This document shows, piece by piece, positions 16,619 to 25,947 of a DNA stretch of 64,000 nucleotides. A program made the translations under genes and the position numbers. The stretch comes from JAFCUW01 sp049898325 (GTDB taxonomy: Bacteria > Pseudomonadota > Gammaproteobacteria > Burkholderiales > Burkholderiaceae_D). The notes beneath the pieces were generated by a model, which was given only the letters and a program-made list of their open reading frames with translations, was not told the origin of the DNA and searched no databases. Location of the stretch: positions 1-64,000 of the forward strand of contig NZ_JAFCXL010000018.1 of NCBI RefSeq assembly GCF_049898325.1. The letters run 5' to 3'. Each line of letters begins with the position of its first letter. The first letter of the stretch is position 1.

Positions 16619-17446
16619 GTGAATTTCATCGACAAGCTGTCCACGGCGTGGACCACCAGCAATTCCTTGTTGTGCGTCGGTCTCGATCCCGACCCGTCGA
16701 AGTTTCCCGGCGCCATGCACGGCAAGCCCGCGGCCATCTTCGACTTTTGCAAGGCGATCATCGACGCCACCGCCGACCTGGCCTGCGCCTTCAAGCCGCA
16801 GATCGCCTACTTTGCCGCCCTCGGCGCCGAAGCCCAGCTCGAACAAGTGTGCGCCTACCTGCGCGCCAACTATCCGCACGTGCCGCTGCTGCTCGACGCC
16901 AAGCGGGGCGACATCGGCGCCACCGCCCACCAGTACGCGCGCGAAGCCTACGACCGCTACGGCGCCGACGCCGTCACCCTCAGTCCCTACATGGGCTTCG
17001 ATTCGGTCGAACCTTACCTGGCCTGGCAAGACCGCGGCCAGATCATCCTGTGCCGCACCTCCAACCCGGGCGGCTCGGACCTGCAGTTTCTCGACGTCGG
17101 CGGGCGTCCCCTGTACCAGCACGTGGCGGCCATGGTGGCCAATCAGTGGAACCGCAACGGCCAGTGCGCGCTGGTGGTGGGCGCCACCTTCCCCGACGAA
17201 CTGGCGCAGGTGCGGGCACTGGTGGGCGCGATGCCCATCCTGGTGCCGGGCATCGGCGCGCAAGGGGGCGATGTGGCCGCCACCGTGGCCGGTGGCCAGA
17301 CGGCGGCCGGCACGGGCTTGATGATCAGTTCCTCACGGGCGATCCTGTACGCCAGCCCGGCCGCGGGCGAAGATTTCGCCGCGGCGGCGCGGCGGGTGGC
17401 GCTGGCCACCCGCGACGACGTCAACGCGCACCGCCAGGGCGCGTAG
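16619..17446 (+). CDS. pyrF: Orotidine 5'-phosphate decarboxylase
   Basis: 275 residues, the long (type 2) bacterial OMP decarboxylase. It catalyses the last step of UMP synthesis, OMP to UMP plus CO2. The start is GTG at 16619, giving the normal N-terminus NFIDKLSTAW and preceded by AAAGG; the frame is open further upstream without coding signs. The catalytic Lys lies in LLDAKRGDIGATAHQYA and the phosphate site in VPGIGAQGGD. It is divergent from lemA and converges with sbcB 15 bases away, so it is monocistronic. Confidence 0.95.
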   Translation: MNFIDKLSTAWTTSNSLLCVGLDPDPSKFPGAMHGKPAAIFDFCKAIIDATADLACAFKPQIAYFAALGAEAQLEQVCAYLRANYPHVPLLLDAKRGDIGATAHQYAREAYDRYGADAVTLSPYMGFDSVEPYLAWQDRGQIILCRTSNPGGSDLQFLDVGGRPLYQHVAAMVANQWNRNGQCALVVGATFPDELAQVRALVGAMPILVPGIGAQGGDVAATVAGGQTAAGTGLMISSSRAILYASPAAGEDFAAAARRVALATRDDVNAHRQGA

Positions 17447-17461
17447 GTCGCGCAACAAACC

Positions 17462-18907
17462 TTAACGCCGGGTCGGCGCGATCGACTCGGCGTAATCGTA
17501 CAGTTCGCCAAGAATGGTCTCGGCGCGCTCGTCGGCGTCCTCGGACAGCACATCGATCTCCGCAAACAGCTGTTCGATGGTGCGGGCGGCGCCGGCGCCG
17601 TCGAACAGGCGCGCCGCGCGGTGCTGCTCCCACGAAAACCGTTCGGCCTCGCCCAGGGTCTCCGGATAGTTGCGCGCCCGAAAACGAAACAGCAATTCGT
17701 CGAGACGTTCGTCGTCGAACGCGGGCCGCGCCGCCGCCAGCTTTTGCGGCGTCAGCGCGCGCAGGCTGTCGAGGGTGCGGCGGTCGTTGTTGCCGACAAA
17801 ACCGCCATACAGGTCTTCGTCGACGTCGAGCGGGGCGGCGGCGGGACGCCGGTACACCTGCGCCCACAGGCTCGACAGGTCGGGCCCGGCGGCCACCGCG
17901 CGCGCGTTGGCACGGCCCTGTTCGACGTCGATGCCCCAGCGCGCGGCCATGGCGGGACTGAGGGTTTTCAAGTTAGACACCAGCATCGGCGACTTGTTGA
18001 TGTGCACGCTCTTGATGGGCAGCCGGCCTACCCCTTCGGGCAAGTCGGCGCTGCGGGTGAACATGCGCAGGCGCACCGTGTCGGCATCGAGGCCGAACAG
18101 TTCGGCCGGGTCGTGGGCGCAGTCCCACACCAGGATTTCATTCTTGTTGGTGGGGTGGGCCGCCAGCGGAAAGACGATCGCCAGGCAACCGCGTTCGACG
18201 GGAAACATGCCCGACACGTGCAGGAAGGGCTGGCGCGCGGCGGGCGCCAGGTGCAGGCCGATTTCAGTGGCGACCTTGTCTTTCTTGTGCAGGCCCAGGC
18301 AGAACGCAAACAGCTTGGGCTGGCGATCGCGGATCAGGCGCGCCAGCGCGATGGTGGCGCGCACGTCGGACAGGGCGTCGTGCGCCGCTTCGTGCAGCAA
18401 GCCGTTGGCGCGCGCCAGGTCTTCCAGGCGGAAACTCGGCTTGCCATCCTCGCGCAGCGGCCATTCGATGCCTTCCGGGCGCAGCGCATACGTCATGCGC
18501 ACCACGTCGAGCAAGTCCCAGCGGCCGCACTGGTTTTGCCATTCGCGCGCGTAGGGATCGATCAGGTTGCGCCAGAACAGAAAGCGCGTGACTTCATCGT
18601 CGAAGCGGATGGTGTTGTAGCCCACCCCGATGGTGCCCGACTGGCTGAACGCCGCTTCGACGGTGGCGGCGAACTGGTGCTCGGGCACGCCCCATTGCTG
18701 GCATTGCTGCGGGGTGATGCCGGTGATCAGGCAGGACTGCGGGTCCGGTAAAAAATCCGGTGCCGGCTGGCAGTACAGCATGATCGGCTCGCCAATCTCG
18801 TTGAGATCGGCATCGGTGCGGATCGCGGCGAACTGGGCCGGACGATCGCGACGCGGCACGGCGCCGAAGGTTTCATAGTCGTGCCAGAGAAAGGTATGCG
18901 TGGTCAT
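17462..18907 (-). CDS. sbcB: Exodeoxyribonuclease I
   Basis: 481 residues, normal length. It is a 3'-5' exonuclease on single-stranded DNA of the DnaQ superfamily, used in recombination and mismatch repair. ExoI motif: FLWHDYETFGAVPRRDRPAQ with catalytic Asp and Glu; ExoII: GVGYNTIRFDDEVTRFLFWR; ExoIII: HDALSDVRATIALARLI. The SH3-like and C-terminal ExoI domains follow (INKSPMLVSNLKTLS; ELLFRFRARNYPETL). It converges with pyrF. Confidence 0.95.
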   Translation of the reverse strand: MTTHTFLWHDYETFGAVPRRDRPAQFAAIRTDADLNEIGEPIMLYCQPAPDFLPDPQSCLITGITPQQCQQWGVPEHQFAATVEAAFSQSGTIGVGYNTIRFDDEVTRFLFWRNLIDPYAREWQNQCGRWDLLDVVRMTYALRPEGIEWPLREDGKPSFRLEDLARANGLLHEAAHDALSDVRATIALARLIRDRQPKLFAFCLGLHKKDKVATEIGLHLAPAARQPFLHVSGMFPVERGCLAIVFPLAAHPTNKNEILVWDCAHDPAELFGLDADTVRLRMFTRSADLPEGVGRLPIKSVHINKSPMLVSNLKTLSPAMAARWGIDVEQGRANARAVAAGPDLSSLWAQVYRRPAAAPLDVDEDLYGGFVGNNDRRTLDSLRALTPQKLAAARPAFDDERLDELLFRFRARNYPETLGEAERFSWEQHRAARLFDGAGAARTIEQLFAEIDVLSEDADERAETILGELYDYAESIAPTRR

Positions 18908-18972
18908 GGGGGGGAGGCGAGTGAAGGCCGGCGTATGGTGTCACGAATCGCCCGCTGCCGCCAGTGGCGCCA

Positions 18973-19920
18973 TCACATGTGCACCTGGTTGCGCCCCGCT
19001 TCCTTGGCCCGGTACAGGGCGGCATCGGCGGCGGCGATCAGCCCCGTTTCGTCCATCGTCTCGACCAGTCGGGCCACCCCGAGCGAACCGGTCAGGTGCG
19101 GCAGGGGCAGGCGCATGTCCTTGAACACCACCACCTGGCGCAGGCGCTGGCACAGGCGCTCGGCCACCATGCTGGCCAGCTTTTCGCTCGTGTCGGGCAG
19201 GATCACCAGCATTTCTTCGCCACCGTAACGGACCGCGAAGTCGGACGGGCGCAGCGCCTTGGCGATCACCCCGGCGGCGCCGCGCAAGGCGTCGTCGCCG
19301 GCCAGGTGGCCGTGGCTGTCGTTGAAGCGCTTGAAATGGTCGAGATCGATCATCACCAGTGACAGGGGCAGGCCGTCGCGGCGCGCCTTGCCGATCATTT
19401 TCGGCAGCATGTCGTTGAGCCAGGCGCGGTTGTACAAGCCCGTCAAGCCGTCGTTCATCGACAGCTGGCGATAAAATTCGCCCAGCTTCTGGCGCTTGCG
19501 CGAGGTGGCGCTGGCGGCGCGGATGCGAAACGACAGCATGCGCAGCAGGTTGCGGGCGACGCCATTGAGACCGTCGATCAGCTGCCAGACCAGGTCGCCG
19601 TCGATGACCAGCAGGTCGCTGTCGGCCGTGGCGCGGATGTCGGCCAGGTTGGTCGTTTCGTCCAGCACCGACTGCTCGCCCACGCTCTCCCCCGGCAAGA
19701 TCTTGCTGACGGTGCCATCGGTGGCCGTTTCGGCCAGCGCGCCGCTCAGGACGATGAACAGGCGGGCGCGGAAGGTGTCTTCCAGGCGCTGGTCGCGCGG
19801 CAGGCGGCAGATGCTGCAGCCGGCCAGCAGGGGGCGTAACTGGTTTTCATCGACGCCGCCGAACAGTTGCAGGTCGCAGAGGCGATAGGAGGAGGCGGCG
19901 AAGGTGCCGATGTGATCCAC
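18973..19920 (-). CDS. Diguanylate cyclase with N-terminal cyclic-nucleotide-type sensor domain
   Basis: 315 residues from a GTG at 19920. Residues about 15-130 form a cNMP-binding (CRP-like) beta-roll: LFGGVDENQLRPLLAGCSI, then ILPGESVGEQSVLDETTNL. The C-terminal GGDEF domain (about 150-315) has DGLTGLYNRAWL, MIDLDHFKRFNDSHGHLAGD and the active-site loop YGGEEMLVIL, that is GGEEM rather than GGEEF. It should make c-di-GMP from GTP. No RxxD inhibitory site is evident before the loop. It is divergent from the binding protein at 20014. Confidence 0.9.
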   Translation of the reverse strand: MDHIGTFAASSYRLCDLQLFGGVDENQLRPLLAGCSICRLPRDQRLEDTFRARLFIVLSGALAETATDGTVSKILPGESVGEQSVLDETTNLADIRATADSDLLVIDGDLVWQLIDGLNGVARNLLRMLSFRIRAASATSRKRQKLGEFYRQLSMNDGLTGLYNRAWLNDMLPKMIGKARRDGLPLSLVMIDLDHFKRFNDSHGHLAGDDALRGAAGVIAKALRPSDFAVRYGGEEMLVILPDTSEKLASMVAERLCQRLRQVVVFKDMRLPLPHLTGSLGVARLVETMDETGLIAAADAALYRAKEAGRNQVHM

Positions 19921-20013
19921 AGTGATCTTTCTGTCTTGTACGTATAATTCGTGTATGCACAGTCATCATAACTCATTGCAACACGAACAAGCCGGCGCTG
20001 GCCGTCAGCTTTC

Positions 20014-20814
20014 ATGATAGTCGCCGCCGCGCACTTGGTCGATGCCGCCGGCGTGCGCCACGTGCGCGACGGCGCCGCCCGCATCGTTTGCCTGGTGCCG
20101 TCGATCACGGAGTTGTTGTGCGAGCTGGGCCTGGCCGGGCAACTGGTGGGCCGCACCGGCTTTTGCATCCACCCGGCCGCGCAGGTGAGGTCGATCGCCA
20201 AGGTGGGCGGCACCAAGGATGTGAACCTGGAAAAAATCCGCCGGCTGGCACCCACCCACGTGATCGTCAACATCGACGAAAATACCAGGCCCACCGCCGA
20301 TGCCCTGGCGCACATCGTGCCACACGTCGTCGTCACGCACCCGCTGGCGCCGCGCGACAACCTGGCGCTGGCGCGCTTGATGGGGGCACTATTTGCCGTG
20401 GAAGCGGCGGCCGAGCGCTGGTGCGCGCAGTTCGAGGCCGCTTACGCGCGCCTGCTGGCACTGCCGAAAGGCCCGCCGCGCACCATGCTCTATTGTATTT
20501 GGCAGGACCCGTGGATGGCGGTGTCGGCCGACACCTATATCGCCCGCATGATGGACTTGATCGGCTGGCGCGTGCCGGCCTTGCCGGACCCGAAGCGCTA
20601 CCCGTGTTTTCGCTGGGATGCCGCGTTGGTCGACGGCATCGACGGCGTGCTGCTGTCGACGGAACCGTATCGGTTTACCGAGGCGCACGCGGACGCGCTG
20701 GAACAGCAGATCGGCAAGCCGGTACTGCTGGTCGATGGTGAAATGATGTCGTGGTATGGCAGCCGCGCGGTGCAGGCACTGCAGTACCTGGGTACGCTGA
20801 GCGGCCAGGTGTGA
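20014..20814 (+). CDS. BtuF-like periplasmic-binding-domain protein lacking a signal peptide
   Basis: 266 residues of the helical-backbone metal/cobalamin binding family. Visible elements: RIVCLVPSITELLCELGLAG near the start, VGGTKDVNLEKIRRLAPTHV, and LYCIWQDPWMAVSADTYIA. Relatives deliver vitamin B12 or iron chelates to ABC importers. There is no N-terminal signal, and no permease or ATPase is adjacent. It may be cytosolic, or the true start may differ; no SD is visible. Function in cobalamin handling is a guess from family. Confidence 0.8.
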   Translation: MIVAAAHLVDAAGVRHVRDGAARIVCLVPSITELLCELGLAGQLVGRTGFCIHPAAQVRSIAKVGGTKDVNLEKIRRLAPTHVIVNIDENTRPTADALAHIVPHVVVTHPLAPRDNLALARLMGALFAVEAAAERWCAQFEAAYARLLALPKGPPRTMLYCIWQDPWMAVSADTYIARMMDLIGWRVPALPDPKRYPCFRWDAALVDGIDGVLLSTEPYRFTEAHADALEQQIGKPVLLVDGEMMSWYGSRAVQALQYLGTLSGQV

Positions 20815-20866
20815 GGGGAGGGCATGCTGCCTGGTCGAGCCCGCACCAGGCAGTCGAGGGGGCCGC

Positions 20867-21226
20867 TTATTCTTCTTCGGCGGGTTCGGCGATGACGGGG
20901 GTTTTGTGCAACTGCTTGTCGTGCAGGCGGCCCAGCGCGCTGTCGATTGCACGCTTGAGCTTGTCGGCTGCGCCGCTGATCGCCTGGTGCAAGGTGGCGC
21001 CGTGTTCGGTGACGGCGATCGGCTGGTAATTGGTCACGCGCGCTTCGAGCATGCAGCGGTTGCCGCCGTCGGTGGATTTCTGGCTGTTGTCGGCGGAAAG
21101 GTGCACTTCCACGCGGGTGATCTGTTCACCAAAGCGGGCCACGGCCGCCTTGACGACGGTCTCGACGTGTTCGTCCAGGCCGTTATGACGTTCGATGGTT
21201 TTGTCGGTGTTGATATTGATTTGCAT
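20867..21226 (-). CDS. HPF/RaiA-family ribosome-associated protein
   Basis: 119 residues from ATG at 21226 (MQININTDKTIERHNGLDEH). The beta-alpha-beta-beta-beta-alpha pattern of the S30AE/HPF fold is visible, with RVEVHLSADNSQK and TLHQAISGAADKLKRAIDSA. It is the short form, without the dimerising C-terminal domain. Such proteins bind the ribosomal 30S subunit and promote hibernation or protect it under stress. The C-terminus is an acidic tail ending PAEEE. A good SD (AAGGAGTCACT) precedes the start. Confidence 0.85.
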   Translation of the reverse strand: MQININTDKTIERHNGLDEHVETVVKAAVARFGEQITRVEVHLSADNSQKSTDGGNRCMLEARVTNYQPIAVTEHGATLHQAISGAADKLKRAIDSALGRLHDKQLHKTPVIAEPAEEE

Positions 21227-21366
21227 AGTGACTCCTTGGTGGTTGTTCAGGTGCTGCCCCAACCATGGGCGCTTGACGCAAGCGCTGCTGCCGCGCGCCC
21301 TGGCTGCTCTGCGCACCTGCCTGATCTTACACCGATCGGCGCTTGCCCCGTCGTACGCCAGCGCAC

Positions 21367-22029
21367 TCAGCTCTTGAGCAGGCCGGCGGCGATATTGATC
21401 GACAGGCCCAGCACCACCAGGTTGAAAAAAAAGTTCAGCACCGAGTGGCCCAGCACCAGCTTGCGCATCTTCGACCCCATCACTTGCACGTCCGAGGTCT
21501 GCACCGCCACCGAGATGGTGAACGAGAAATACAGGAAGTCCCAGTAGTCGGGCTGCTCCTCGTCATCGGGGAACTTGAGAGGCAATTCGGTGCCGTCGCA
21601 GCGGTAGTACTTGTGCGCGTAATGAAAGCAGAACAGCACGCCCACCAGCAGCCACGAGCCGATCAGGGTGCTCACCGTCAGCGCGTAGCGGCCGGCCCGC
21701 TCGGCGCCCCTGGCATCGGCCAGCTGGGCCAGTTCCACAAAAATCGCCGTCAGGCTGCACACGGAGGCGATCACCAGCACCAGCAGCACCACGCCCGCGT
21801 TCTCGTCTTCCTTGTCGGCGCGCGCGTTGACCTGCGCGCTGTCCGAGGTCACCACGATGCGCATCATGATGATCAGGAAGCACCATACCGCCACGTTCCA
21901 GGCGATCAGCGCGCGGCTGACCCAGTGCATGTCGGCGGGCAGCGCGGCGGCGGTGACGGCGCCGATCAGGGTCGACGCGAGCATGTTGGGGCGGCTGGAA
22001 ATGAAGCTGTGCCAGGTGCTTGAATTCAT
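21367..22029 (-). CDS. DUF1345 family membrane protein
   Basis: 220 residues with five or six membrane helices. DUF1345 features are visible: the segment LIIMMRIVVTSDSAQVNARADKE-like, a loop with DYWDFLYFSFTISVAVQTSD followed by VMGSKMRKLVLGHSVLNFFFN. The last part resembles the pore-helix/TM2 region of two-TM ion channels (SFTISV...), as noted for this family. Function unknown. It stands apart from its neighbours. Confidence 0.9.
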   Translation of the reverse strand: MNSSTWHSFISSRPNMLASTLIGAVTAAALPADMHWVSRALIAWNVAVWCFLIIMMRIVVTSDSAQVNARADKEDENAGVVLLVLVIASVCSLTAIFVELAQLADARGAERAGRYALTVSTLIGSWLLVGVLFCFHYAHKYYRCDGTELPLKFPDDEEQPDYWDFLYFSFTISVAVQTSDVQVMGSKMRKLVLGHSVLNFFFNLVVLGLSINIAAGLLKS

Positions 22030-22086
22030 TGCTTGCCGATCGGGAATGGAAATGGGCGGATTATTCCACAGCAGTGACGGGAAGCA

Positions 22087-23367
22087 TTATTTAACCGCGG
22101 CATGCTGCTTGTCCAGGGCCTCTTGCTCTTCCTTTTCGTGGTGGGGAAAGCGGTCCATGCGCGATAGCACGGGAAATTTCCAGGCCCACAATCCCGTCAC
22201 CACCAGGGTGGCGACACCGCCCGCGACGATGGCCCTGACCAGGCCCAGCCAGCCAGCGGCCAGCCCCGATTCGAATTCGCCCAGTTCATTCGAGGCGCCG
22301 ATGAACACGGCGCTGACGGCGCTGACGCGGCCGCGGATGTCGTCGGGCGTTTCATACTGGACCAGCAGGTGGCGGATGTAGACGCTGACCATGTCGCCCA
22401 CGCCCAGCAGGAACAGCGCGGCCAGGGCAATGGCCAGGCTGCTCGTGGCGCCCAGCACCACCGTGGCCAGGCCGAACAGGCCGACGCCGCCGAACATCCA
22501 CAGGCCCACGTGGCGGCGGATCGGCCGGATCGCCAGCACGACCGAGCACAGGGCGGCGCCGGCGCCGGGCGCGGTGCGCAGCAGGCCCAGGCCCGTTGGC
22601 CCCGCCTGCAGCACGTCGCGCGCATACGCCGGCAGCAGCGCGGTGGCGCCGCCGAACAGCACGGCGAACAGGTCGAGCGAAATGGCGCCCAGGATGATGG
22701 GCCGCGAGCGGACAAAGCGCATCCCTTCGAGCACCGTGTGCCAGCTGGCCGGTCCGCTGCTGTGGACCTGCGTACGGCTTTTGGTGCGCGTCATCAGGAC
22801 GGTGGCGATCAGCAGCAGGGCGGCGGACACCATGTACACGCATTTCGGTCCCGCCAGGTAGAGCAGGCCACCGAGCACGGGGCCGGTGATGACGGCCACG
22901 TGAAAGGCCGAGGAACTGAGCGCCACCGCCTGGCTGAAGCTCTCGAGCGGCACCAGGTTTTTCAGGATCGCCTGCGAGGCCGGCATCATGAAGGCGCGTG
23001 CGCTGCCAAACAGCACCAGGATGGCGAACACGGGCCACACGACGGCGCTGCCGCTGACGCTAAAGAGCAGCAGCAGGATCGATACCAGCAATTGCAGGGC
23101 CAGGCAGACGGCGATCACGCTGCGGCGGTTGTAGCGGTCGGCGACATGGCCGGCCGGCAGGATCAGGACCAGGAACGGGGCGAACTGGGCCAGCCCGATC
23201 AGGCCCAGGTCGTACAGGCTGCCGGTGATGTCATAGACTTGCCAGCCGATGGCCACGCTTTGCATTTGCACGGCCAGGGTGCCCAGCACGCGCGAGGACA
23301 GGTAAAAGGCGAAATTGCGGTTGCGCAGGACGGTGGCGGCGGAACTGGCGGCGGACTGCTCGGACAT
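22087..23367 (-). CDS. MFS transporter (EntS / MFS_3-like)
   Basis: 426 residues from ATG at 23367, 12 predicted membrane helices. The signature between helices 2 and 3 is GHVADRYNRRSVIAVCLALQ, and VYDITGSLYDLGLIGLAQF in the first helices is typical of the EntS-like exporters. The helix 10 region YETPDDIRGRVSAVSAVFIG is also characteristic. Relatives export siderophores or drugs, but no siderophore genes are near. The C-terminus is a charged cytosolic tail. Confidence 0.92.
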   Translation of the reverse strand: MSEQSAASSAATVLRNRNFAFYLSSRVLGTLAVQMQSVAIGWQVYDITGSLYDLGLIGLAQFAPFLVLILPAGHVADRYNRRSVIAVCLALQLLVSILLLLFSVSGSAVVWPVFAILVLFGSARAFMMPASQAILKNLVPLESFSQAVALSSSAFHVAVITGPVLGGLLYLAGPKCVYMVSAALLLIATVLMTRTKSRTQVHSSGPASWHTVLEGMRFVRSRPIILGAISLDLFAVLFGGATALLPAYARDVLQAGPTGLGLLRTAPGAGAALCSVVLAIRPIRRHVGLWMFGGVGLFGLATVVLGATSSLAIALAALFLLGVGDMVSVYIRHLLVQYETPDDIRGRVSAVSAVFIGASNELGEFESGLAAGWLGLVRAIVAGGVATLVVTGLWAWKFPVLSRMDRFPHHEKEEQEALDKQHAAVK

Positions 23368-23465
23368 GCGGACTTTCGACGGGGAAGCAGCGCGCAATTA
23401 TGCCCGATTCAGCCACGCCTTGCCGGCGCCGGCCCTGCCGCCGCCGGCGCGTCGCCGGCGTGTAT

Positions 23466-24497
23466 TTACGGCCTGGCCAGGTCCGCTTCGCTGGTAAACG
23501 CATCGGCAAAAAATTCGTCGGCCGGCAAGCCGCAGCGGGCGACGAAATCGCGTTGCGCCGCTTCGATCATGACGGGGGCGCCGCAGGCATACACCTGCAG
23601 GCCGGCCATATCGGGCACATCGTCGATGACGGCGGCGTGGACGAAGCCGGTGCGGCCGGTCCAGTGGTCTTCCGGCAGCGGCGCCGACACCACCGGCACG
23701 TAGCGGAAGTGGGGCAGGATCTGCGCCCATTGCTCGCACAGGGCGTGCATGTACAGGTCCTGCGGACGGCGACCGCCCCAGTACAGGCTGACGGGGCGCT
23801 CGGACTTGAGGTGGATCAGGTGTTCGATCAGCGCCTTGACGGGCGCGAAGCCCGTGCCCGAGGCCAGCAGCACGATGGGCTTGCTGGAGTCTTCGCGCAA
23901 ATAAAAGGTGCCCAGCGGGCCTTCGAAGCGCACAATGTCGCGCTCTTTCATGGTGGAAAACAGCGCGTCCGTGAACAGGCCGCCCGGCATGTGGCGGATG
24001 TGCAGGGTGACGGGCGACTCCAGGCTCGACGGGGCGTTGGCGATGCTGTAGGCGCGCCGCTTGCCATCCTTGAACAGCAATTCGAGGTACTGGCCGGCGC
24101 GGTAGGCCAGCGCTTCATTGGCGGGCAGCTGCAGGCTCACGACGATGACGTCGGGCGCGACTTTGTCGAGCCTGGCGACGCGCGCAGGCATCTTGCGCAC
24201 CGGATAGTCGGTGCTGCCGGCCACTTCGCGCGCTTCGATGACCAGGTCGGCCTCGGTGGTGGCGCAGCAAAACAGGGCAAAGCCGGCTGCCGCTTCGTCG
24301 GCCGACAGGGCGCGCTGCTGGTGGGCGCGGTGGCTGACGGCGCCTTCGAGCACCTTGCCCTTGCAGGAACCGCAGGCGCCGTTCTTGCAGCCATAGGGCA
24401 AGCCGATGCCGGCCCGAATCGCCGCACCCAACACCGTTTCACCGGCTTCGCAGGTGAAGCGGTGGCCGCTTGGTGCAACCGTGATCTGGAACGTCAT
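23466..24497 (-). CDS. 2Fe-2S ferredoxin / FNR-type flavin reductase (CDP-6-deoxyglucoseen reductase-like)
   Basis: 343 residues. An N-terminal plant-type ferredoxin domain has the cluster cysteines in LPYGCKNGACGSCKGKVLEG and the distal Cys in FALFCCATTEADL. The FAD domain follows with RAYSIANAPSS, then the NAD(P)H domain with LLASGTGFAPVKALIEHL and terminal FFADAFTSEADL. It should pass electrons from NAD(P)H through FAD and 2Fe-2S to an oxygenase or dehydratase partner. No deoxysugar genes are present, so the common database name may be misleading. Its start is only 12 bases from the divergent gene. Confidence 0.92.
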   Translation of the reverse strand: MTFQITVAPSGHRFTCEAGETVLGAAIRAGIGLPYGCKNGACGSCKGKVLEGAVSHRAHQQRALSADEAAAGFALFCCATTEADLVIEAREVAGSTDYPVRKMPARVARLDKVAPDVIVVSLQLPANEALAYRAGQYLELLFKDGKRRAYSIANAPSSLESPVTLHIRHMPGGLFTDALFSTMKERDIVRFEGPLGTFYLREDSSKPIVLLASGTGFAPVKALIEHLIHLKSERPVSLYWGGRRPQDLYMHALCEQWAQILPHFRYVPVVSAPLPEDHWTGRTGFVHAAVIDDVPDMAGLQVYACGAPVMIEAAQRDFVARCGLPADEFFADAFTSEADLARP

Positions 24498-24509
24498 ACA
24501 ATCTCCCTC

Positions 24510-25403
24510 ATGAAACCATTGAACAAGCAAAAATTTAAGCGGCCGCGCCTGCTTATCATCGGTTGCGGCGACGTCGGCATGCGCCTGTTGCCGCTGGTGC
24601 GCGCGCGCTTTCGGGTGTTTGCCGTCACCAGCAGCCCTGAACGTTGCGCGGCCCTGCGCGCGGCCGGCGCCGTGCCGATTGTCGCCAACCTCGACCAGCG
24701 CGCCAGCCTGCGGCGCCTGAAAGGGCTGGCCCGCCACATCGTGCACCTGGCGCCGCCGCCGGGGCAGGGGGTGCTCGACCAGCGCAGCCGCAAGCTGGCC
24801 GCCATTTTACCCGACGGCGCGCGCCTCGTTTATGTGAGCACCAGTGGCGTGTACGGCGATTGCCAGGGGGAATTGATCGACGAAACGCGCCCGCTGGCGC
24901 CGCGCAACGCGCGTGCCATCCGCCGCGTCGACGCCGAGCGCGTGCTGCGCCAGTGGGCCCGGGGCAGCGGCAGCAGCCTGGCCATCGTGCGCGCGCCCGG
25001 CATCTATGCACGCGAGCGCTTGCCGCTTGAGCGCTTGCGCCTGGGCACGCCCGCGCTGGCGGCGGCCGACGACGTCTTTACCAACCATATCCATGCCGAC
25101 GACCTGGCCCGCATCGTCGCGCTGGCGCTGGTGCGGGGCCTGCCGGGACGGATCTACAACGCCGTCGATGACACGCAACTGCAGATGGCGGCGTATTTCG
25201 ACGCGGTGGCCGACGCTTTCGGCATGGCCCGTCCACCGCGGCTGGCGCGCGCGGCGCTGGCGCAGCAGGTGTCGCCGCAGTTGCTCAGTTTTATGAGCGA
25301 ATCGCGGCGCATCGGCAACGATCGCATCAAGCGCGAGTTGGGCGTGCGCTTGCGCTACCCGCAGATCGGGCCGGCGCTGGCGGCGATGGCCGCCAGCGGG
25401 TAA
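24510..25403 (+). CDS. NAD(P)-binding SDR-type epimerase (YeeZ-like)
   Basis: 297 residues. Rossmann N-terminus LLIIGCGDVGMRLLPLVRAR, then HIVHLAPPPGQG and VYVSTSGVYGDCQGELIDET, in which Ser and Tyr are the extended-SDR catalytic residues. The order fits the YeeZ-type group, which is part of the epimerase/dehydratase superfamily. Substrate unknown. It is divergent from the flavin reductase with a 12-base gap. Confidence 0.9.
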   Translation: MKPLNKQKFKRPRLLIIGCGDVGMRLLPLVRARFRVFAVTSSPERCAALRAAGAVPIVANLDQRASLRRLKGLARHIVHLAPPPGQGVLDQRSRKLAAILPDGARLVYVSTSGVYGDCQGELIDETRPLAPRNARAIRRVDAERVLRQWARGSGSSLAIVRAPGIYARERLPLERLRLGTPALAAADDVFTNHIHADDLARIVALALVRGLPGRIYNAVDDTQLQMAAYFDAVADAFGMARPPRLARAALAQQVSPQLLSFMSESRRIGNDRIKRELGVRLRYPQIGPALAAMAASG

Positions 25404-25412
25404 GCCGGCGGC

Positions 25413-25667
25413 CTATTGTTTTTTTTGCTGGGCGCGGCGCTGCTGCTGCTTTTGCTGCGTCAGTACCTTTTGCTTGCGCTGCTCGAACAGCGCCTTGGCG
25501 TCGTCCTTGGCGCGTTCGATCGTGCGCATGGCTTCGTGGTCGTCGTGGGCGACGAAATACTCGGCGTCCTGGGCATCGACGACGAGCTTGATGGCGGCGG
25601 CATCGTCGAGCTCGTATATTTCAGTCAATAAAGTCGTGACCTCATCGAGGAATTCTTCGTATGTCAT
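25413..25667 (-). CDS. Small acidic protein with Gln/Lys-rich coiled-coil tail
   Basis: 84 residues from ATG at 25667 (MTYEEFLDEVTTLLTEIYEL). Two thirds are helical and acidic; the end is KQKVLTQQKQQQRRAQQKKQ, basic and Gln-rich. No signal peptide. I do not recognise a family. It converges with the epimerase gene. Confidence 0.65.
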   Translation of the reverse strand: MTYEEFLDEVTTLLTEIYELDDAAAIKLVVDAQDAEYFVAHDDHEAMRTIERAKDDAKALFEQRKQKVLTQQKQQQRRAQQKKQ

Positions 25668-25947
25668 TTCGCGGCGCCTGTTGTTGGTGAAATTAAACCC
25701 ATTACGGGCAGAGCGCCATTCTAACGCAAGCGCCGGTGCGGTCGCGGCGCGCCGGCCGGGCAATTTCTGTGCGGAAATTCATTCTGCATGGTGTGGTCGG
25801 TACGATAAGGCTCGCTTAAGTAATCGGCCTTGCTGCCGTGTATGCTCATTGGGTCTGCTGAAGCAATCGACTTCTTCCCGCGGACGACTCCATTTAACAC
25901 GGCACCCCGTACGCTGGTGTGCCTGCGATCTTGAAAGGATTACGACA

